Below are positions 56,401 to 64,000 of a stretch of DNA of 64,000 bases, piece by piece; position 1 is the stretch's first letter; each line of letters opens with the position of its first letter. Where the stretch lies: contig JAJVDF010000019.1 in NCBI GenBank assembly GCA_022410635.1, positions 2,690,094 through 2,754,093 on the forward strand. Direction: 5' to 3'. Under the pieces are notes generated by a model. That model did not search any database, was not told the origin of the DNA, and worked only from the letters and a program-made list of their open reading frames with translations. Origin of the DNA: Tretioscincus oriximinensis. Taxonomy: Eukaryota > Chordata > Lepidosauria > Squamata > Gymnophthalmidae. The translations under genes and the position numbers were made by a program.

Positions 56401-57847
56401 CCTAAATAAATTTAAAAACCCTGATTTTGAGGGTGAGTTTTTGCTAGCTTCTGCTTAAACCTACGCAAGGTAAGTGGATCTGGGGGGTTGGGGGGGGGCA
56501 CTGGATCGGGGGGGGGGGTCTGGATTGGTGGGTAGGGCCGAAATAATCAGTGCTTACCCCAGGCAAATAGACACATCACTATGTCCCTAACTTAGGAGGA
56601 TTTTCTCCCCCTAAAATATGTGATTTCCTGCCATCACATGGAAAATCTGGATCCTGTTTTTCTAGGAATTATTAACTTTTTAATATTATATTGCATGGAT
56701 ACACACACACATACATACCACCCCCATGTGACAGTTCAGTGTTATAATAAAAACAATTGCTCAGAATCATATTGTAAAAGTTTGTTATTGTGGGTGGCTA
56801 GAACAGTAATGGCTAGAAACTTAAGAAACAAAGGTTAGATTTATTTTAAGCACTGGAGCCCTGCCAATTACTATTTTATGGGTGAAGTTGTATGCTGTAC
56901 TCTGCAATGAAAACCATGATCATAGTTAAGATCATAGTTCAATATATAGTATATTTAAATTCGAAAGCAGTAGCAGTGATGAAGGCAAATAGACATTAAT
57001 ATGATAAATGTTCAGTGGAGAATACATTGAACCCACAATAGAAACAAGATACAGTTAATCTTTTTAATGTTCATGCTGTTGTTTGGCTTTCATAAGGGAC
57101 TTTTCATTTCTCGTATTGTAGTTCTCAGAACATACATTCCAGGTGTAATAATTTTCTACTCACCTTGACAGCTGTCCAAATTCTTCCAGAATTTACAAGT
57201 AGTTCAAAATACGATTGTATAGGAATGAGATTGACGTATGGTTTAGAAGTGAATACACATAACACTCTTTTTATTTTTACCCTATCAACTTGTAGATCAC
57301 AAACTGACTGCACATACATTTCTGAATATGGCAAAAACTTTCCACTTTTAGAAGAAATAATTATCCTCCATATTTGATCAATCAGTTTCACTGTCATTCA
57401 CTTTTCGGCAGTGTTTTTCAGTAATAATCAGATCAAATGGGATACATTTCAGTACTCCAGGTGAACAAGATATCTAGATATTTATGTAACCCTCTGTTTC
57501 GGTACACCAGAGTGCAATAAACTAATCATGAATTGTTTTTATTGCTTCATTTTATTTATAATAGTGAGCATGCACAACTATTTACAAAATGGCACCTTGT
57601 ATTATAGCAAGGTGGATGCTAGTGCTTGGCTTGGGTGCAACAGAATCTCAGAGGCCAACAACACGCAGCTTTGGCATAGCTGGCACTTGGATGTGGAGCA
57701 ATCAATGCTCAGGCGTGGTGGAGATGTTGTTGGTGCTCAAGTAGGGCAGGTGTAAGCCAGTGTTTGGGCAAGATGCCTATATGAGGCATGACAGTCTCTC
57801 CGATCCTGAGAAGAGAAATAGATTGTGGTGATGATTTGGTATTAGAT
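56401..57847. other. Unassigned DNA, no gene seen
   Basis: Holds the G-run cluster, a short (CA)n at 56700-56711 and a moderately GC-rich patch at 57600-57780 that I cannot assign. Confidence 0.35.
56481..56519 (+). other. G-run cluster, G-quadruplex candidate
   Basis: Runs of 6, 9 and 11 or more G within 40 bp, separated by 'tt' and 'cactggatc'. They satisfy the four-run pattern, since the long runs can each supply two tracts. Unusual in this AT-rich setting. Confidence 0.7.
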
Positions 57848-58259
57848 ACTGAACCGAGAAAGATATACCAAAAAACGCTCAAAAGTTCAAAAGGGCTTCC
57901 TCTGGCCTTTTAAACTTTAAGTGTTACAGCCTTTTCAACTGTATATACAGCAATTCACATATATTTATATATATTGTGCACGGAACCCTGAGACCGAACA
58001 GTCAGAGAGTTCATACTTCTCATATGTCTTCAAGTTGTTGTTGGGATCCCAGAACTATCCGGAAACGGGATAGCACTTTATTTATGGTTTTTGTTAATTG
58101 TTACTTACTTTCTATATTGAAGAATATTATACTTTGTTGAAATATGTAAATTCTATTGTTTATATGTAGACGTATATGGTATTTATACCAATATAGTCAT
58201 ATCTAGTTGGTGTTTTTTGCACTTTTGAGCGTTTGTTGGTATATCTTTCTCTGTTCAGT
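57848..58259. mobile_element. 412-bp element with 39-bp terminal inverted repeats
   Basis: 57848-57886 ('actgaaccgagaaagatata...') and 58221-58259 are inverted copies with two mismatches. The interior is AT-rich with no frame. Target duplication is not obvious. It may be a MITE or two facing ends of a terminal repeat. Family unknown. Confidence 0.6.
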
Positions 58260-58555
58260 TGTTCCAATGTGATAGAAGCTTAGCATTGCTGGCACTAGGC
58301 TAAGGCAAGGCATAAGCTGCCACTCTGGTGAGACAGAGGGTGGCATTCAGATGCAGTAGAAGTTTGGGTGAAGCCTGTACTTGGCTTAGGTGAAGCTTAT
58401 CCATGGAAGCCTGCTGTGTTGTGCTGCTGTTTAGAACATGTTGATAGTGGACAGTGGAGGTTTTGGACTCATAGTCCCTCCAAGTAATCTTATTGGATTT
58501 TCTTTGTCCAATAATGTTGCCTAGAAAGACAATCATGGGGACCCAAATTATTAGA

Positions 58556-58650
58556 ACATTTATTTGTGTGTTTGTTTATTTATTTGTTATATGTTCTTCT
58601 CCAACAGGTGTCAGAACAGGTTACAGCAGCTAAAATACATAAATTATTAA
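58556..58650 (-). repeat. LINE tail relic, minus strand
   Basis: 'tttgtttatttatttgttat' then 'gtgtcagaacaggttacagc', the reverse complement of the common LINE tail. Similar relics are at 60120-60215 ('ggtttatataccacactttt', 'ggactcaaagcagctgttta') and 62395-62475 ('ggactcaggacaggttatag'). Confidence 0.45.
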
Positions 58651-61600
58651 AACATACTTAAGATACAACTTAAGTAGAGGAATAGCCACAAATTATTATT
58701 ATTTAGTAATCTGTACTAGAGGAAATGAGCTGAAATTGATGAATTTCCAACCTTTCAAGAATAAAGAAATATGGAATTCTGTTCAAAATCAATTCCTGTC
58801 AAAACATTTTTAGGATGTTACAAGGTTCTTCTAAAAAACGGACCTTCAGATCTTCAGCAAATGCTAAAATCTACAGAGTTGAAGAACTTCACACAGGAGA
58901 TCAAGTAGACATGCATTTTGAGTCCATTCTTGTGATCTCGATGCTTAAGGTACTAGAAAAAAATGTCTTCTCTCCTTATCTCTAGATTCTCTCACACGTA
59001 CTCTTTTTCTCCCCACAAGGTTAAACTTCAAGTGAGTTGGGGTTAATCTACAGCAAGCCCTGAATCCAGCATCCTAANATATATAGTCTTTTTGCATCTT
59101 GTCCTTAGACAAAAAACCATTCCTGCAATCTACTGGGTGTAAAGCATCCAGTAGTATGATAAATCCTGAGCTATTCCTGCAATACTTTTCATCTTATTGA
59201 CAGCTGAATCATCCAAAATTTTCAAGCTCACAAATCCCTCATGGAAGTCCATGAAAGACTGAGGCTTTGTTTTGTCATTATGTCAGGAAATGTTACACTC
59301 TGTGAAACAGCTTACCTTCCCACATTATACATGGTAGTTTCAGCTTGCAAAATACATGAAGAATAAATGTACCTTTTGAGGTAGTAAAGGAAAAGAAATG
59401 GAAGAGAGAAAAGGGTTGATAGGAAATTATACCAATGATTATATCATGGTTTTTATAAATGCAAATAAATAAAACTAGTGTAATCTTCAATTTAATCCCA
59501 CGACAAAGTTCAGTTCAACAAGCATAAATATTTATTGTGTTTAATTTTTTCATCTTGTTATAACCAAAGACACTACAGAGTAAGGCTAGGTGCACAGGAT
59601 GACTTAAAAATGTTACAGTGCTATAATCTGGAATATAACAATCATGTGTCCATGAACATCAAACATGTATATTCCGTGACCAATGTCACAGTTCCATAAC
59701 ATTGCTCATTGACCTTATCGCAGTGCAGTCTGAGATTATTTTTTGTTACTTGCAACATCCAATAGAAACAACCGACGCATTCTTGATTGTTTTAACATCT
59801 CATGTCTAATTTGTTCACACACATATGGTCGCAAGAATCCGGGGGTTCTATGGAACAATACCTCAATATCTGAGCAATAGTTTATTCCAGGAAAAATGCT
59901 GTTTACAGCAGGTCGACTACTGAAAAGTGCTTAGCCTGTGTGCCCTGCCTGATTGCACTATGAACAAGGCAGAAAAACATTGTGTACACACAGCCTAAGT
60001 AGTTTGTAGTATATTTTTAAAATTAGTTCAGATTAAGTGATCCAGGAGAGCTATCTAGGATGTACATGAACAATTCTGTTCTGGGTTCAGAATCTTGTTT
60101 AATCTGAATCTTTTTATATACTTACTAGTGGGAGGAAAAGTTGGTTTATATACCACACTTTTTTCACCTGAAGGGACTCAAAGCAGCTGTTTAAAACAAT
60201 TGGGTGGAGGCTATTGGCCAGCATGAGGAGAAAAGAATAAATGTAGCAGATGCTAGCAAAAGCACTCTACTTGGTTTGGAGATTTTTTGGCATTTATTCT
60301 TTTGAGTAATCTACAATTGTGTACCAATTTGTGGCATTTGCATTAGGTAGTCTCGAAGTACAATATAACAGTTATTCTATGTATATTTCCATGAAGCCTG
60401 AACATGACAGAGGGTGAGTGAAGTTAGAAAGCACCATGCAAAAAGCCTGATCACTTGTTGACTGGCACATTAACAGTTAATAAAAAATACAAAAGGACAA
60501 TTTAGCCAGATGTTTGATGAAATCTTCCACCTTGATGCATTGCACAGCTCGAAGTCTACAGGTTGGAAAGATTTCCAAAATTATTTTGCCTTATCTAGAG
60601 TACTCTTCTATAATCTACCTTTTTGTGGACTTTGCTGGAGAAAAAGACTTAAATGACTATTTTCTTTCCAACTTTGTACATCCAGTGGAAACAATTGGCA
60701 AAGTTATTCCTAGACTTTTATCAGTTAAAGAATAAATCTGTAAAAATTCTTTCCCCAAAAAAGGAACCATTCTTTTTGGTAAGGAAGTTTTCCCTATCCT
60801 ACTCTTTACTTTTTTCTTCTCTTTCTAAGAAAGAAAGGTTTAATCCTCAGCATAGACTGCCTTCAGTCATGAGGAAAACCTTTTTATCCTATGACCAACA
60901 AACTGTGATTGAGAGATATATTATGACATTGCAGATACTCAGAAATGAAAGAAATTAGGAAAGAAAGATGAATGAGAGATGAATATCTGGCTGTAGTTTT
61001 TAATAGATATCCTACTATGACACTGTATTTTCCATGATACTCCTGATTATCTGAATATCTAGTGAAATATATGCATGGTTGCCTCACTGTAAACTTTCAG
61101 GAGTCAACAAACAAATTAAAAACAAAAGGAAGAGGGGATTGTCATTTAGCTGATTCTTGGAAATTCCCAGAGAGATAATTTCATATATAGCTCACTGGAT
61201 TTTGGATTACCAAATCTATGTCAGAATAGCTGTCTGAATCTGGTGTCTCAGCAAAAAGCAATTGTGGTGTATATAGAGAAATAAATAAAGTTCTCTTTTT
61301 AAAAGAAAAGATCTATTGGCATTCTTTCACTACGAATGTATACCCTTATATTAATGATACATTACACATAAGATGAAGTTCTGGAATTTGCTGTTATAGA
61401 CATCATGTTGCACTTGTCATCTGAAGGCAACCATAATACAGATTAATCCCAAAGTAATGTTTACTTTATATAGATCCTATATTCTGATATTTTTATTCTT
61501 AATGTAAGTATATTTTTATTTCATTACTCTCCACTTTTATTCACCTCAGCTTCAGTGGCAGTAAACTGAACTTCAATTAAAACTCATATCAAAGAGTATA

Positions 61601-64000
61601 AACATTGATCTTGGACACTTTGTATATGAATAATTTTTCATGTACATGTGTACATTAAAGTAGAATATCTAAACATCAGCTTGTACAGATGTGTAAACAT
61701 CTACCAATTCTAGATGTTTTATTTTACTATATAGCATATTATATGTGCTGATTTAAAATTATACATTGAAAACAATTGGGTCGATGCTGAAAAATCATGA
61801 ACAATAACAGTTCTTTCTATACATTTCTATGACTATTATATGTCTCCTTCAAATACTACTCTGTCTTGGGAAGGACAGACTGGACAAGAAACAGAAGAGA
61901 AATGAGAGCATAGATGCTCATCCTTGTACAGTTTCTAATTAAAAACTTGTACGTATTTACATATTTACAGACAAAGTGCCTGAAAATGACAACCTAAAAG
62001 ATGATTCACATAAGGGACTTTTTAGAAAGAAAGAATTTCTAGCAGTTTAATTAGAGCTTCGGAATATGCTTGTTTCCATGTAATGTTTTCAGAAGGTATG
62101 CATGCAATATCACAAATACATGGCAGGCAATTGTATTACTTGTAGTTGGAACCACCAAGGTGTTCATAATGCATAGCAGTCCCTCCTTTGATCTGACATG
62201 ATATTATTTAGGTTTCAGACATGTTTCTGAATAAAGAAAGTAGGTAAGTATGAATATAAAATTGTACATATCTTGTACATGTCCAGAGCAAATAGGACCT
62301 TTTTGCATCCTAAGAAATTTACCCAGCAATATGAGATATATAACTTACATACAGTAGAAAACTTTTTTCAGGAAAGCACAGAATCAGAAAAAACAGTTTA
62401 TATTCCACCATTCATCAAAAGGACTCAGGACAGGTTATAGCAGTAAAAAGACAAAATATATAAACATTCATTAAAATATTTAAAATGTATGTTGGACATT
62501 ATAGACTCACATAAGTATATTTCAGAGCTAAGTCTTCCAACACATATTTCATTCACCTACAGATCTCTCTTCTTTTCATATGCATGATTTCTCCTATGAC
62601 AGTTTGAAAAATGAAGAGAGCAAATATGCAGAATCTTCGTTCAATAACCATGTTAAAAAATGAGACAGACAACAGAAAGTGAGTGACCCTATGTGACTGC
62701 AATTTAGATATACCAGAAGCAGGGCATCCTCCAATTAAGGGTACATCCAGACACAGGTTGAAACAAGTCATTGTAATGTTACAATGGTTGATTTGCCTCA
62801 CAAGGAGAATTATCTTCACTCTTTCCCACATGTTTCTTCATAGCTGTTTAAAGAATTCTCATAACACTTCTTAGCTCTATGACACTTCAATGCTGCTGTG
62901 TGAATTTCTAAACAGGAATTCTCACAATACTTGGCATAAAAGCTATGCTTGCAGAAAATTATAGCAGGATTTCACAAGAAAGGGAGCTTTTATTGAATTA
63001 ACATTTCAATTGTTAAAAGCACCATAATAGTTGTGCAAGAAGGCGAAGAGCAACTATAGCGCAAGTCCTAAATAGTGGTATGAAAAGAAATAAAAAAGGG
63101 AATTATCTGGGTACACTCCAAGTCACCAGCCAATTCTAAACCAAGTCTCTTTCTTCTTGCTTACATCATATATCTTCATTCTGAGACACTTTGAAAATTA
63201 ATCCTTATACCTGGCCATGTCAAGCTGTCCATTAACAGCCATCTCAGAGGTTTGAGAAGAGACAGATGATGTTCATAAACCACTTCTGGTCTTATTGTGA
63301 CACCACTAAGTGGATTCATGAAAATGAGATATGCAAAACTAGTTCAGTTGCTGCCCACACAGATGAAGACTATCTCAAGCATTTCCATTCACTGGAAACT
63401 GAAATCAAGAAACTTTTAATAAATTTCTTCTGGAACATTTAAGCTGAATGCAGCTTAAGTGTCATACTTATATTTGTGTATTTTTTCCTGAGGAATCCAA
63501 GGGTTGTTGTGCTGTGGTCCAGAGTTCATTGTTGCTTAAAATTTTGCATGTAACTGTGATATCTCTCCTCAGAAGTATTGGTTTTGCAAAGAGTTCCCTG
63601 AATCTTATCACACTTCTTGTAGTTGGTTCAGAGGGATTTTCTTTCCTTTTATTTTCCTGTGAGGAGTTTTGTGGAAGAATGTTGATCTCTTCTGCCTGGT
63701 GACTGTTTGCACGGTGCTTAATGCCTGACGATTTCCCTAGTGCTTGATGCCTTGTGTACTTTTTCAGTCACTGCTGACTCTCTGCTGTTTTATTATGTAG
63801 TTAGTGAAGATAGAATTCTCTGTCTTGAAATAGAGGGATCCGACAGCAAGAAGAAGGACATGCCAACTGAGACATACAACTAAGTCTTCTGAGTAGAAAG
63901 GAAAGGGAGAAAAAAGAAAAATAAGTGGGAAATAAAAGGGAGTTAAAAGAAAGATGGTGATGAGCAGAAAAATAATGCATCTTTCCAGAAAGAACTATTT
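58651..64000. other. AT-rich DNA, no gene seen
   Basis: Apart from two LINE-tail relics (60120-60215, 62395-62475) no repeat, RNA or coding block was recognised. Frames of 60-101 codons are scattered on both strands without shared motifs. Confidence 0.45.

Noticed and set aside
1..64000. CRISPR array, rRNA or bacterial operon
   Set aside because: No regularly spaced repeats, no rRNA blocks, and repeats and composition are vertebrate.

Overview
The window is AT-rich vertebrate nuclear DNA with isolated single-base Ns and one 31-N gap (49992-50022). Its repeats point to a squamate reptile (lizard, gecko or snake): SINE heads opening with 'agccagtttggtgtagt', many copies of an 'acataagaagag...ctagtccagc' repeat, CR1/L2-type LINE tails ending in (AAAT)n, an L1 relic and Penelope-like pieces. 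Genus cannot be fixed from sequence alone. No host protein-coding exon, rRNA, functional tRNA or CRISPR array could be supported. Long open frames are either transposon relics or chance frames, so this is best read as intergenic or intronic sequence.

Layout. 1-1556: GC-rich, promoter-bearing terminal segments of a minus-strand retroelement (family A) apparently interrupted by a second GC-rich element (family B). 1.6-15 kb: CR1-like repeats, an L2-type LINE broken by a hAT-like element, SINEs, and a 200-bp near-perfect foldback of a Penelope-like terminal repeat. 16.5-18.5 kb: minus-strand relic with a family A terminal segment plus a decayed SGNH-hydrolase-like gene, next to an unassigned plus-strand 132-codon frame. 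20.5-22 kb: 5'-truncated L1 ORF2, minus strand. 27.6-28.6 kb: a compact Penelope-like retroelement with 0.36-kb inverted arms, a GIY-YIG-type C-terminal coding remnant, 12-bp target duplications and hammerhead-ribozyme-like motifs in both arms. 32.3-33.2 kb: the most complete family A segment. 36.5-41.7 kb: two L2/CR1-type LINE 3' ends and an 82-bp Tc1-like MITE. 42.5-50.2 kb: GC-rich unclassified element, microsatellites, a plus-strand family B segment and a tRNA-derived SINE. 50.7-58.3 kb: a 69-bp Penelope-like fragment, SINEs, a second SGNH-bearing relic and a 412-bp element with 39-bp terminal inverted repeats. 58.3-64 kb: AT-rich DNA with short LINE tails.

The elements do not form a functional gene system. 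The most informative signal is the Penelope-like family. Four insertions (8.4, 10.2, 27.6 and 50.7 kb) share a 3' end, carry direct repeats of 9-12 bp that look like target duplications, and show every grade of 5' truncation. Two are foldbacks in which only one arm carries an extra ~30-bp tail. A self-cleaving RNA motif sits in the repeated part. The second theme is a retroelement family whose relics combine a promoter-like GC-rich terminal repeat with an SGNH-hydrolase-like gene, a combination known mainly from tyrosine-recombinase retrotransposons.
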